From: Legionella impletisoli
GTDB taxonomy: Bacteria > Pseudomonadota > Gammaproteobacteria > Legionellales > Legionellaceae
Assembly: GCF_900639875.1 (NCBI RefSeq)
Contig: NZ_CAAAIA010000003.1
Coordinates: 124,001 to 188,000 of the forward strand
Length of the DNA: 64,000 nt
Direction: 5' to 3'
Shown here: one piece after another, positions 33,906 to 42,286 of the stretch
Numbering within the stretch: the stretch's first letter is position 1
How the letters are laid out: every line of letters starts with the position of its first letter
Made by a program: the position numbers and the translations under genes
Notes under the pieces: model-generated
What the model saw: only the letters and a program-made list of their open reading frames with translations
Database searches by the model: none
Told to the model about the DNA's origin: nothing

Positions 33906-35068
33906 TTTATTGCGATGTCCTTATAGAGTGTTTCATATTGTTCGATCGTTTTATTAAGATCATGTTGCCTAGCAATCTCATAGCTATGAGAGCCCATTTT
34001 CTTGGCTCGGTCTTTATCCCTTAATAACGCCACAATATATTGAGCAAGTGTTTTAACATCCCCTGGTTCAAAGAGATAACCATTTACCCCATGTTCGATT
34101 AATTCCGGTAAAGCGACGGCGTTGGCACCAATGAGTGGTAAGCCAGAAGCAAGAGCCTCTAAAGAAACGATGCTTTGGAGTTCAGCTGTACTCGCATTTA
34201 TAAAACAATTCGCCAATCCATAAATATGAGGATAATCTTCATCACTTAAATATCCTGTAAACGTCACATCATTTTCTAAGCGTAAGGCTTTAACAAGCGA
34301 TCGCAATGCCGTAAATTCAGCTCCTCGCCCAGTTAAAACCAAATGTGCATCCACTGTTGCTTTGGCTAATTGGAATGCTTTTAAAACTTCGGGTAAATTT
34401 TTTTCTTTATCTAACCGCCCGGTATATAAAAGAATAGGCTTATGTGGAATATTAAATTGCTCGCGCAGCGTTGATGCATTCTGATTGGGTTTGAATTGTT
34501 TTAAATCAACGCCGCAAGAAACAGGAATGACTTTTTTTTGCAAACCGACGCAGGCTAACAGCTCAGCGGCTGTTTTTGTAGGCGTGGTTACGACATCAAC
34601 CTTAGAAAGCATGTCGATTACATTCTTCCAAGTTACCCGGTTAAACCAATATTCAAGTGACTTTGGCAGCTTTGTATAATGGAAAAAATTCTCTGGCATA
34701 AAGTGGTTTGTTGCAATCTGAGGAAGACCCTTTTGTTGACTCACACGATGGGTCATTCCCCCCAAAATAAACTTTCCTTGGAGATGCACCACATCTGGCT
34801 TAAAGTCATCAATCGCTTTTACCAAACCTTTTTTTATGAATAAAGGCCAACAAATTCGAAAGTTTTTATAGAGCATTACAGGCCAGGATCGTACGGTGTA
34901 TAAAGGAATCCCTTCGTATTGGCGATATCCTTGGCTTAGGTTACGAGAAGGGCAAATGACCAAAACATCATGTCCTCTAGACTGCAAGCCTTTGGCTAAA
35001 CGATGAGTGAAGTACGCCCCGCCATTTAAATCGGGGGGATAGCTATCTAATACAGTCAAAATGCGCAT
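33902..35068 (-). CDS. Family 4 glycosyltransferase
   Basis: The 388-residue protein has the GT-B/GT4 layout: an N-terminal GGAYFTHRLAKGLQSRGHDV, a middle VSCGVDLKQFKP, and the C-terminal donor site LLYTGRLDKEKNL then FTGYLSDEDYP and AELQSIVSLEALASGLPLIG, which contains the EX7E motif. Related enzymes add sugars to lipid acceptors or inositol. It is the first gene of a minus-strand operon with the PAP2/SMS-like protein, so a glycolipid acceptor is plausible. It is divergent from the KAS III-like operon with 98 bases between. Confidence 0.9.
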   Translation of the reverse strand: MRILTVLDSYPPDLNGGAYFTHRLAKGLQSRGHDVLVICPSRNLSQGYRQYEGIPLYTVRSWPVMLYKNFRICWPLFIKKGLVKAIDDFKPDVVHLQGKFILGGMTHRVSQQKGLPQIATNHFMPENFFHYTKLPKSLEYWFNRVTWKNVIDMLSKVDVVTTPTKTAAELLACVGLQKKVIPVSCGVDLKQFKPNQNASTLREQFNIPHKPILLYTGRLDKEKNLPEVLKAFQLAKATVDAHLVLTGRGAEFTALRSLVKALRLENDVTFTGYLSDEDYPHIYGLANCFINASTAELQSIVSLEALASGLPLIGANAVALPELIEHGVNGYLFEPGDVKTLAQYIVALLRDKDRAKKMGSHSYEIARQHDLNKTIEQYETLYKDIAIK

Positions 35069-35102
35069 TTTATTTGGTAAGATTTGATCTTGTTGTTATT
35101 AT

Positions 35103-35128
35103 ATTGATTTTTGTGTGCAAAAATCAAT
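35103..35128. promoter_or_regulatory. Palindrome between divergent lipid operons
   Basis: ATTGATTTTT at 35103-35112 and AAAAATCAAT at 35119-35128 are perfect arms around GTGTGC. It is 35 bases from the GT4 start and 39 from the KAS III-like start. Its place between two divergent operons suggests a regulator site shared by both; no regulator is identified. Confidence 0.4.
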
Positions 35129-35166
35129 GATGGCGGCTAGCTATAGAACCATGCACTGGGAGTAAC

Positions 35167-36150
35167 ATGTTAAACGTGAAAATCATTGGAACAGGTCATT
35201 ATCTGCCTAAGAAAAAAATTGACTCAAACGCGTTAGACCAACAATTAAATTTGCCTAATGGAACAGTCGAAAAAAAATCAGGGCTTAAGTCAAGGTATTT
35301 TGCATCGGATGAGGAGACGACATCGTACATGGCTGCTGAAGCAGCAAAAGAAGCTTTATTCAATGCAGGGATAAAGCCAGAAGATCTCGATGTCATTATC
35401 AGTGCTAACGGTGCTCCAGAGCAATTGTTGCCATGTAGTGCGGCACTTATCCAGCAAAAACTCGGATTAAGCGAGTCGAATGTGGCTTGTTTTGATCTGA
35501 ATAGCACATGCCTTAGCTTTTTAACGGCTCTAGATGTGGGCTCGTATTTAATCGCAGGAAAACGCTATAACTGCGCTTTAATTGTTTCAAGTGATATGCC
35601 TTCCGTCGGATTGAATTGGAGCGATATGGAAACGTGCACCATTTTTGGTGATGGTGCGGGGGCATGTGTTATTGAACAAAGCCATGAGGGAAGCCGCGTT
35701 ATCGCTTCACATATGATAACAAATAGTACAGGAGTGGATTATTGCCATTTAAAAGCAGGAGGGACGCGATATCCGCCTGCAAGCGATTACGATAAAACAC
35801 TAGGGCTTTTTAACATGGATGGTAAAAACGTGTTTAAATTAGCAAGCCAAATGGTCTCGCTCATGCAAGAAGCGTTATTTGCCAAAGCAGGATGTAAACT
35901 CACGGATATTCATTGGGTCGTACCCCATCAAGCCAGTCAATTAGCCATGAATCATGTTCGAAAGCGCCTTGGCATTCCATCTGAAAAATTTGTTGATATT
36001 TTCGCAACGCATGGCAATCAAATGGCGGCTTCCATGCCAACTGCACTTCATTATCTTGTTAAAAATAAGCTTATAGAGCGAGGGCAAATCGTGTATTTTC
36101 TCGGCACGGGCGCTGGCTTGTCCGCAGCTGGTCTACTTCTGGAGTATTAA
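35167..36150 (+). CDS. KAS III-family ketosynthase (FabH/OleA-like)
   Basis: The 327-residue thiolase-fold enzyme has the catalytic Cys in DLNSTCLSFLTALD (about residue 117), His in VVPHQASQLAMNHV (about 256) and Asn in ATHGNQMAASMP (about 285), in that order. It keeps IFGDGAGACVIE and ends with FLGTGAGLSAAG. It condenses an acyl thioester with malonyl-ACP or a second acyl-CoA. It heads a four-gene operon with an NAD-dependent reductase 2 bases downstream, not with fab genes, so a secondary role is more likely than fatty-acid initiation. Confidence 0.9.
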   Translation: MLNVKIIGTGHYLPKKKIDSNALDQQLNLPNGTVEKKSGLKSRYFASDEETTSYMAAEAAKEALFNAGIKPEDLDVIISANGAPEQLLPCSAALIQQKLGLSESNVACFDLNSTCLSFLTALDVGSYLIAGKRYNCALIVSSDMPSVGLNWSDMETCTIFGDGAGACVIEQSHEGSRVIASHMITNSTGVDYCHLKAGGTRYPPASDYDKTLGLFNMDGKNVFKLASQMVSLMQEALFAKAGCKLTDIHWVVPHQASQLAMNHVRKRLGIPSEKFVDIFATHGNQMAASMPTALHYLVKNKLIERGQIVYFLGTGAGLSAAGLLLEY

Positions 36151-36152
36151 AT

Positions 36153-37154
36153 ATGAAAGCGGTCGTTACCGGAGCTACAGGCTGCTTAGGGATGAATTTA
36201 TGTAAACGGCTAATATCAGAAGGATATCAAGTGACCGCAATCGGTCGCAATGAAGTATTAGGTGCGATTTTAAGCCAGAGTGGGGTTCATTTTAAAAAGA
36301 TGGATTTATCCAATCAAATGGGCTTGAAAACTATTTGTGAAACTAAGGATGTGGTTTTTCACTGCGCTGCTTTATCGAGTCCATGGGGTAAATTTGACGC
36401 CTTTTACCAATCTAATGTTCTCGTTACTAAGCATGTCATTGCTGCTACCCCAATTCATGCTCGATTGGTGTATGTATCAACACCTAGTCTTTATTTTGAT
36501 TTTACTGAAAAACATCATATTTCAGAAAAGAGTCCTCTGCCACTTAAGGCGGCCAATCATTACGTTGCAACCAAACGAATGGCTGAAGAGTTAATCGATA
36601 ACGCTCATCATCGTGAGGGATTAAAAGTCATCACGCTTCGACCGCGGGCAATTTTGGGCTCCTATGACAGAGCTATCATGCCAAGATTATTAAAAACAGA
36701 AAAAAATGGCGTTTTGCCAATAATTGGCTCGGGCCAAAATCGAATGGATATGACCTGCGTTGACAATGTGGTTGAAAGTTTACTGTTAGCTGCAAATGCC
36801 AACGAGAATGTTCTAGGAAATAAATACAACATCACCAATGATGATCCAAGACCTCTAATTGAAATCTTGACCTTACTATATGCTGCTTTAAATCGACCAT
36901 TAAAAACCCGGAACATTCCTTATTCTTTGGCACGAATGCTCGCCAAGGTGTTGGAGCTTAGCTATCATGGTTTAAATTTATCAGGTGAACCTCGGTTAAC
37001 GAGTTATACGGCCAGTGTTCTAGCGCTTGGCCAAACCTTAAATATAGAAGCGGCCAAAAAAGATTTGGGATATAAACCTATTGTTAGTCTTGAGGAAGGA
37101 ATTAAACGATTTGTGAATTGGTATTCTTATGAACCTAACTTACACGCTTTATGA
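36153..37154 (+). CDS. NAD(P)-dependent epimerase/3beta-HSD-like reductase (OleD-like)
   Basis: The 333-residue protein is an extended SDR: nucleotide-binding VTGATGCLGMNLCKRL at the N-terminus, VFHCAALSSPWG, catalytic YVSTPS and YVATKRMAEELI (Y-x3-K), LRPRAILGSYD and DMTCVDNVVESLLLA. The last two blocks are typical of the 3beta-hydroxysteroid dehydrogenase/OleD group, which reduces the 3-oxo group of condensed fatty acyl chains. It starts 2 bases after the ketosynthase, consistent with acting on its product. It overlaps the MBL gene by 26 bases. Confidence 0.86.
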   Translation: MKAVVTGATGCLGMNLCKRLISEGYQVTAIGRNEVLGAILSQSGVHFKKMDLSNQMGLKTICETKDVVFHCAALSSPWGKFDAFYQSNVLVTKHVIAATPIHARLVYVSTPSLYFDFTEKHHISEKSPLPLKAANHYVATKRMAEELIDNAHHREGLKVITLRPRAILGSYDRAIMPRLLKTEKNGVLPIIGSGQNRMDMTCVDNVVESLLLAANANENVLGNKYNITNDDPRPLIEILTLLYAALNRPLKTRNIPYSLARMLAKVLELSYHGLNLSGEPRLTSYTASVLALGQTLNIEAAKKDLGYKPIVSLEEGIKRFVNWYSYEPNLHAL

Positions 37155-37956
37155 GGCAGGCTTTTGTACCCACTGTCAACGCATGACGTTGTTGTCTGGT
37201 CAATTTAAATCTGTCGAATACCCAGCACTATGCGCATTAATCTATCACCCAAGCTATGGATATATTTTATTTGATACGGGGTATACGGAGCGATTTAATG
37301 CATTGACGCAAACGTTCCCTAAATCACTCTATCGAAAATTAACGCCAGCTTTTTTATCAAAGCCTCTTAGCTTACAACTGGTGGAGGATGGCATTCATCC
37401 TGACTCAATAAATTACATTGTATTATCGCATTTTCATGCTGATCATATTGGAGGTCTGCGAGATTTTCCCAATGCACAATTTATTTGTCATCCGGAAGCA
37501 ATCGAGCATATTAAAAATAAAAAAGGCTTTAAAGCCTTACTGTCTGGGTTTTTACCTGAATTATTGCCTGTTGATTTTTATGATCGACTCATTTTATTAC
37601 AAGATGAAGTCTTACTGGATAACTCCATGAGGCCTTTTATAAAGGGTTTTTCCGTATTGGGCGATGAACATCTTTTAGCAATCTCCCTTCCGGGCCATGC
37701 TAAAGGACAAGTCGGGTTGTATTTTAAAGCTCAAAGAGAAGTGTTTTTGATTGCAGATAGTTGCTGGCATCAAGAAACGTTTCAAAGTCTTATATTTCCA
37801 AGTGCGCTTACTTATCTACTGCATGATAATAGGAGCGCTTATATCAAAACCATTCATCAATTGCATGAGCTGTATAAAAAAAATCCGACCATTGATCTGA
37901 TCCCATCGCATTGCCAACATATCCGAGGAAGGCTTCATCAAGGTCGCCCATGCTAG
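37129..37956 (+). CDS. Metallo-beta-lactamase-fold hydrolase
   Basis: The 275-residue protein has the metal-binding LSHFHADHIGGLRDF (HxHxDH, about residue 102-107), later ISLPGHAKGQVGL (His ligand, about 191) and FLIADSCWH (Asp ligand, about 210), and a late SHCQH. It resembles lactonase or glyoxalase-like members. Within the operon it could open a lactone or thioester formed by the other enzymes; this is inference. It overlaps the reductase by 26 bases and the adenylating enzyme by 7. Confidence 0.88.
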   Translation: MNLTYTLYEAGFCTHCQRMTLLSGQFKSVEYPALCALIYHPSYGYILFDTGYTERFNALTQTFPKSLYRKLTPAFLSKPLSLQLVEDGIHPDSINYIVLSHFHADHIGGLRDFPNAQFICHPEAIEHIKNKKGFKALLSGFLPELLPVDFYDRLILLQDEVLLDNSMRPFIKGFSVLGDEHLLAISLPGHAKGQVGLYFKAQREVFLIADSCWHQETFQSLIFPSALTYLLHDNRSAYIKTIHQLHELYKKNPTIDLIPSHCQHIRGRLHQGRPC

Positions 37957-39221
37957 CACGTATTTTATATTATTATGCTTATCATCGTTATTTAGGGCGT
38001 TACTTAATTAGCTCCAGTCGTTTGAAGCATCATCAAGCAACACAGTTTAACCGACTAAAAAAACAGGCATTAATCCGTTCTCCTTTTTATAAGCCATTCT
38101 TAAATAAGCCATTTACAGAATGGCCAATGATGGATAAACAAACGTTAATGGCTCATTTTGATGAAATAAATACCTTAGGAATTAAAAAGGAGCACGCTTT
38201 AGAGATTGCCTTAAAAGCAGAGGCATCAAGAGATTTTTCTCCGCTCATTCAGGATACGGCTGTGGGTTTATCTTCAGGCACTTCCGGCAATCGTGGGCTT
38301 TTTCTTGCAAGCTCTAGGGAGCGAGATATTTGGGCTTCTCTCATTTTGGCAAAGGCAATGCCGAATGGAATTTGGGGCAAGGAGCGAATAGCCTTTTTTT
38401 TGAGAGCGAATAACCAACTCTATACTACGTTAAATAAAAATAAAAAAATTGAGTTTCATTTTTTTGATTTACTTCAAGAGCTTGAGTCTCATTTTGATCG
38501 GTTGAATCGACTTCAACCTACGATCTTATCTGCTCCGGCCAGCGTACTTAGACTTCTAGCCCATTACAAACGTCGTTTAAATATTGCTCCAAAAAAAATA
38601 ATTTCTGTTGCTGAAGTACTCGAGGCTGATGACGAGACGTTAATTAAAGAAGCGTTTAAACAACCCGTATCTCAAATTTATCAATGCACAGAAGGGTTGT
38701 TAGCCTTAAGCGATCGATTCAGTAATCGCTTATTGATGAATGATGAGTTTCTTATTATTGAAAAAGAATGGCTGGATGAGAAGCGTTTTATCCCAATCAT
38801 AACGGATTTATATCGCAGCACCCAACCTATTATCCGTTACAGGCTGGATGATGTATTAATCCATAAACCGTCTGAGAATGTTTTTACTGAGCTTCAAGGG
38901 ATTGAGGGTCGTCAAGGAGATGTTTGCTATGGGGTGCAAAACAATCATAAGAAAATTCCTTTATTTGCAGATGTCATACGACAACATATGGCTCAATGTC
39001 TCGTTGAATTTGAGGACTATGGTATTATTCAAACAACAAAAGATGAGTTTATACTTCAAATCGCCCCTGAATCTTTGGATAAGCAGAAGCTAATCCATCA
39101 TTTAAATGAATTGTTTGAGCGTTATCATTGCTCCAAGCCAAATTGGGTTTTTCAGCCTTTGCCAAGTAGAGCGTTAACGGCTAAGCGCCGAAGAATTATA
39201 TCCAGTTGGAACCATGAGTAA
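37950..39221 (+). CDS. F390-synthetase-like adenylate-forming enzyme
   Basis: The 423-residue product belongs to the adenylate-forming superfamily of the CoF390-synthetase/PaaK-like kind: a phosphate-binding loop LSSGTSGNRGLF (about residue 115), the region YQCTEGLLA (about residue 250) and ITDLYRSTQPIIRYRLDDVL. It activates a carboxylic acid as the acyl-adenylate; substrate unknown. ATG at 37950 overlaps the MBL stop (ATGCTAG), the clear choice. It ends the operon and a hairpin follows at 39225. Confidence 0.87.
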   Translation: MLARILYYYAYHRYLGRYLISSSRLKHHQATQFNRLKKQALIRSPFYKPFLNKPFTEWPMMDKQTLMAHFDEINTLGIKKEHALEIALKAEASRDFSPLIQDTAVGLSSGTSGNRGLFLASSRERDIWASLILAKAMPNGIWGKERIAFFLRANNQLYTTLNKNKKIEFHFFDLLQELESHFDRLNRLQPTILSAPASVLRLLAHYKRRLNIAPKKIISVAEVLEADDETLIKEAFKQPVSQIYQCTEGLLALSDRFSNRLLMNDEFLIIEKEWLDEKRFIPIITDLYRSTQPIIRYRLDDVLIHKPSENVFTELQGIEGRQGDVCYGVQNNHKKIPLFADVIRQHMAQCLVEFEDYGIIQTTKDEFILQIAPESLDKQKLIHHLNELFERYHCSKPNWVFQPLPSRALTAKRRRIISSWNHE

Positions 39222-39224
39222 TGA

Positions 39225-39253
39225 CTAAGAGGTCGCAAAAAATGACCTCTTAG
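39225..39253. terminator. Perfect hairpin between convergent genes
   Basis: CTAAGAGGTC (39225-39234) and GACCTCTTAG (39244-39253) pair perfectly around a 9-base A-rich loop. It starts 3 bases after the adenylating enzyme stop and 11 bases before the stop of the convergent gene. No T-run follows on either strand, so it may act as a bidirectional terminator or RNA end. Confidence 0.6.
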
Positions 39254-39264
39254 ACTATTACCGC

Positions 39265-42117
39265 TTATTTTGCACTCAAAGCGCTAACGGTTGTTCCTGA
39301 ACGCAGTGTTGGGATGGTTTGTGCAACCGGGTTAACATCCTCAGGTAGTTGAGCCTCTTTGATGGCATCCATGAGGTCTTTGACTCCCTGACACATCTTC
39401 GTGATTTCTTCTTTAAACTCAGCGGTCAATAAATTAGGATTGAACGTTGGATTTTCTCCTTTAAAAATGAAATCGCGAAAGGCGCTTACGATTTCATCTA
39501 GAAAAGCCTTACAACCAGGAGATTGTGTATTTTTTGCAAACCGAAGCATTTTTGTAAACTTTCGCTCATCATTCTCATCAAATGATAAACTCTGCTCATG
39601 GGACACATGCCTCATGAGTTCAATGAATCTTCTAGCCATGTGATCTTTTGTTATCGTAGGGTCGGAAATCATCTCTACAAAACCAAACGATTCGGCGAGC
39701 GATTTGAGTGTGGTGTTTTTTATTCCTATATTTAATGTCCACATGTCGGCGAAGGCTACTGTTTGCTGCACAAGCGCTAACCCTGACAAAAGGAACGCCA
39801 TTTTATGGAGTTTATGGTGTGCTTCTTCAATTGGCTCTTGCTGCAAGGAAAGCAACTCTGGAAGTTCTGTGGGCGAGGTCGGCTCTCGCAGCGTAGCAAA
39901 TAAAGGCTTCCATAATCGAGTATGAATACTTCGTTGGTAAAATGGTTCATACACCTTTATGTGATGACGAAGTAATGGGACGATTTCTTTGCCAAGCTCA
40001 GCCAGTTCTTCTCTTAAACCATATAGTTTGCCTTGAGTCTCTGAAATTTCTGGTAGGCGGCCTTTAAAGAAGTAGGAAGAAAGCTGGTGGCCAAGACGTT
40101 TATGGACCATTTCTGCAACTCGATGATTTCCTATGCAAATATCTTCCATGATCTTACTTAAGGATTTTTCATCCTGAGGGCTTAATTGCTTTCCATGTTT
40201 TATCAGTAATGCACTCAAGGTATCCAAAACATGGGCGGCTATTGCTTTAGGATCTGTGAGTTGCTCCTCTTTAAGCGTCATTATCAACGCGTTTTTCTGT
40301 GCCACTAATGTTTCAGGAGAGAGTCTTACACCATATTTCTGGCAAAAAACATCTAAGTATCCCATGGCGGCGGCTGTGTAAAAAATTTGCTGATATTGTT
40401 CATGCCAATTAATAAAGCGGTGACGATCCAAATAAAACGTTTCAGGAAGAGTAGCTAGCTCAATATTTCCTGGCTTTTGGATAAGGCCGAGACAAATAGT
40501 ATGGACTACATGACTAGCAATGTATTGTGAACAGAGCGCAGAAGCATTCAGCCCAAAATTAGCAGGAGAGCTAACTATCTCATCAATCCAGGCTAAAACA
40601 TTCGCTAGGTTAAATTGACCACCTTGCAAGCGTTCATAAAATTTTTGCTGCTCATATTCAACGGGATTACTCGCAATCAAAGTTTGTGCAAAATGAACAA
40701 GCTCTCGGTTAATTTCTGAAAACTTTTCATAGATGAAATCGATAGACTCTTTTAGTAGATGGATTGCAGGTTCGCCTGAGTCAAGTTTTGCCTCGAGTTC
40801 ATTTTGAAATGCGGTCGTATCAACAGCATGAGCTATAGAACCTGCGTCTTTCAGCTTATCAATCATTAAATTAATAACGCGGTACAACCCAACTTCCAAT
40901 CCCAAAGAGTCAATCTGGCCAGCAATGGTTTCTTTACTAAATGCTTCTTGTAAAGTTCTAATTCGCCGCTCATTGTTTGGGGTTAAAAAAGCAAGCCTAT
41001 CACGAATTTCTTCAAGTGCTGCAAGTATCGGTTCTAGATCGCCACTCCCTAAAGCTAAAATGGCAGCGTCGATGTCTTTTTGCGGACGAACATTAAAGAA
41101 TTCAGAAGGAAAAGCAAAATCTGGATTTAAAGCCATTTCATGGACTAACATCTCATTCGGTGCACTGTTCCATTTATTCGCCTCCAAAACTTCTCGCAGG
41201 GTTTGTAGCTCTCGCTCAAGAAGCTCTATCCCTTCAACGCCTAGTAGATCGTTTATTTTTTTATGCAATGTTTCTAATTGCCTGCCATAACCTTCATAAA
41301 GTTCCAGTTGACGCGGATCAGGATTATTGAACGTTGCGAATCGTTTAATTTCGATACGTAAGCATTGATCGATGCAGACCCTAGCTAATCGCATGCGATT
41401 AGTGGATTCCCATTCGACAAACGTTTCATAATAGGCCATTTGCATCTCGTGGAACGCTTCAAGATAAGATTTTCCTTCTCTCATGAAGCGATCATCTTTT
41501 CGCATTCTTTCTTGAGATTGGCTAAGCGGATAATGTTCAATGCCCGCAAACACTTGATCCGATGATGGGGTTTCACGTGCGAGAGGTGAGTCGATAGATG
41601 CTGGCACATCACCCATATACGTATCAGCCATGAAACGACACAGACTTTCAAATGATTGAAGCATCTCTTTTGCCTGAGTTAATAACCGCTCATCAATGTC
41701 TGTTGGTGATTCAAAGATATGATCGGACTTAGTTGCGATGAGATAAGCCGATAGGAAAATGCGTTCAGGACGAGACACATCAAACAAGTGAGATCTTGAA
41801 GGAATCATTACGTCTTTAACTTGTTCTAAATGCATCAAAAGTTTACGGGTTGTCTCTTGTGTTGTGGTATCAAGAATGCATTCTTCTAGCTTGGAAAATG
41901 ATTTATCTTGGGCTTGTTGGAGAGAAACTACGTGGTTGATGTAGCGAGAGGATTCTTGAGCAGTTTGTTTTAAGTGAACTTGCTTCCACCATTGTTGAAT
42001 CACTCTTGCGGCTTGAATTTTTCCATCATTTCTCGCGCGCTGGGAGGTTTCCCGGCTCATTTCTGGACACGACAAAGACCTCCTGAAAAACGATGTACCC
42101 ACAGCATGTAAGTCCAT
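39265..42117 (-). CDS. TCP11 (T-complex protein 11)-like eukaryote-type protein
   Basis: The 950-residue protein has an N-terminal IQ-like segment (IQAARVIQQWWKQ, about residue 33) and helical regions that align by eye to eukaryotic TCP11: SRPERIFLSAYLIATKSDHI then FESPTDIDERLLTQAKEMLQ, and later YYETFVEWESTNRMRLARVC with the ELYEGYGRQLETLHKKINDL segment. TCP11 proteins with IQ motifs bind calmodulin in eukaryotes. It has no signal peptide. The ATG at 42117 follows GAGGTGTGCA and is preferred over a TTG at 42162. A Dot/Icm effector role is a reasonable inference, not shown. Confidence 0.72.
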   Translation of the reverse strand: MDLHAVGTSFFRRSLSCPEMSRETSQRARNDGKIQAARVIQQWWKQVHLKQTAQESSRYINHVVSLQQAQDKSFSKLEECILDTTTQETTRKLLMHLEQVKDVMIPSRSHLFDVSRPERIFLSAYLIATKSDHIFESPTDIDERLLTQAKEMLQSFESLCRFMADTYMGDVPASIDSPLARETPSSDQVFAGIEHYPLSQSQERMRKDDRFMREGKSYLEAFHEMQMAYYETFVEWESTNRMRLARVCIDQCLRIEIKRFATFNNPDPRQLELYEGYGRQLETLHKKINDLLGVEGIELLERELQTLREVLEANKWNSAPNEMLVHEMALNPDFAFPSEFFNVRPQKDIDAAILALGSGDLEPILAALEEIRDRLAFLTPNNERRIRTLQEAFSKETIAGQIDSLGLEVGLYRVINLMIDKLKDAGSIAHAVDTTAFQNELEAKLDSGEPAIHLLKESIDFIYEKFSEINRELVHFAQTLIASNPVEYEQQKFYERLQGGQFNLANVLAWIDEIVSSPANFGLNASALCSQYIASHVVHTICLGLIQKPGNIELATLPETFYLDRHRFINWHEQYQQIFYTAAAMGYLDVFCQKYGVRLSPETLVAQKNALIMTLKEEQLTDPKAIAAHVLDTLSALLIKHGKQLSPQDEKSLSKIMEDICIGNHRVAEMVHKRLGHQLSSYFFKGRLPEISETQGKLYGLREELAELGKEIVPLLRHHIKVYEPFYQRSIHTRLWKPLFATLREPTSPTELPELLSLQQEPIEEAHHKLHKMAFLLSGLALVQQTVAFADMWTLNIGIKNTTLKSLAESFGFVEMISDPTITKDHMARRFIELMRHVSHEQSLSFDENDERKFTKMLRFAKNTQSPGCKAFLDEIVSAFRDFIFKGENPTFNPNLLTAEFKEEITKMCQGVKDLMDAIKEAQLPEDVNPVAQTIPTLRSGTTVSALSAK

Positions 42118-42286
42118 TGCACACCTCGCGTATTTTTTTCCATGTCTTCCTATATAAAACAAAAATTATTCTGTACGTCAATAAAAATTTTTGAATTAGA
42201 TGGAATCGGAAAAGATAAATGCAATGTGGGAGTTACTAAAAAATAAACGGCATAATAATGCTCGCTTTAATTAAAAATCATGAGAA

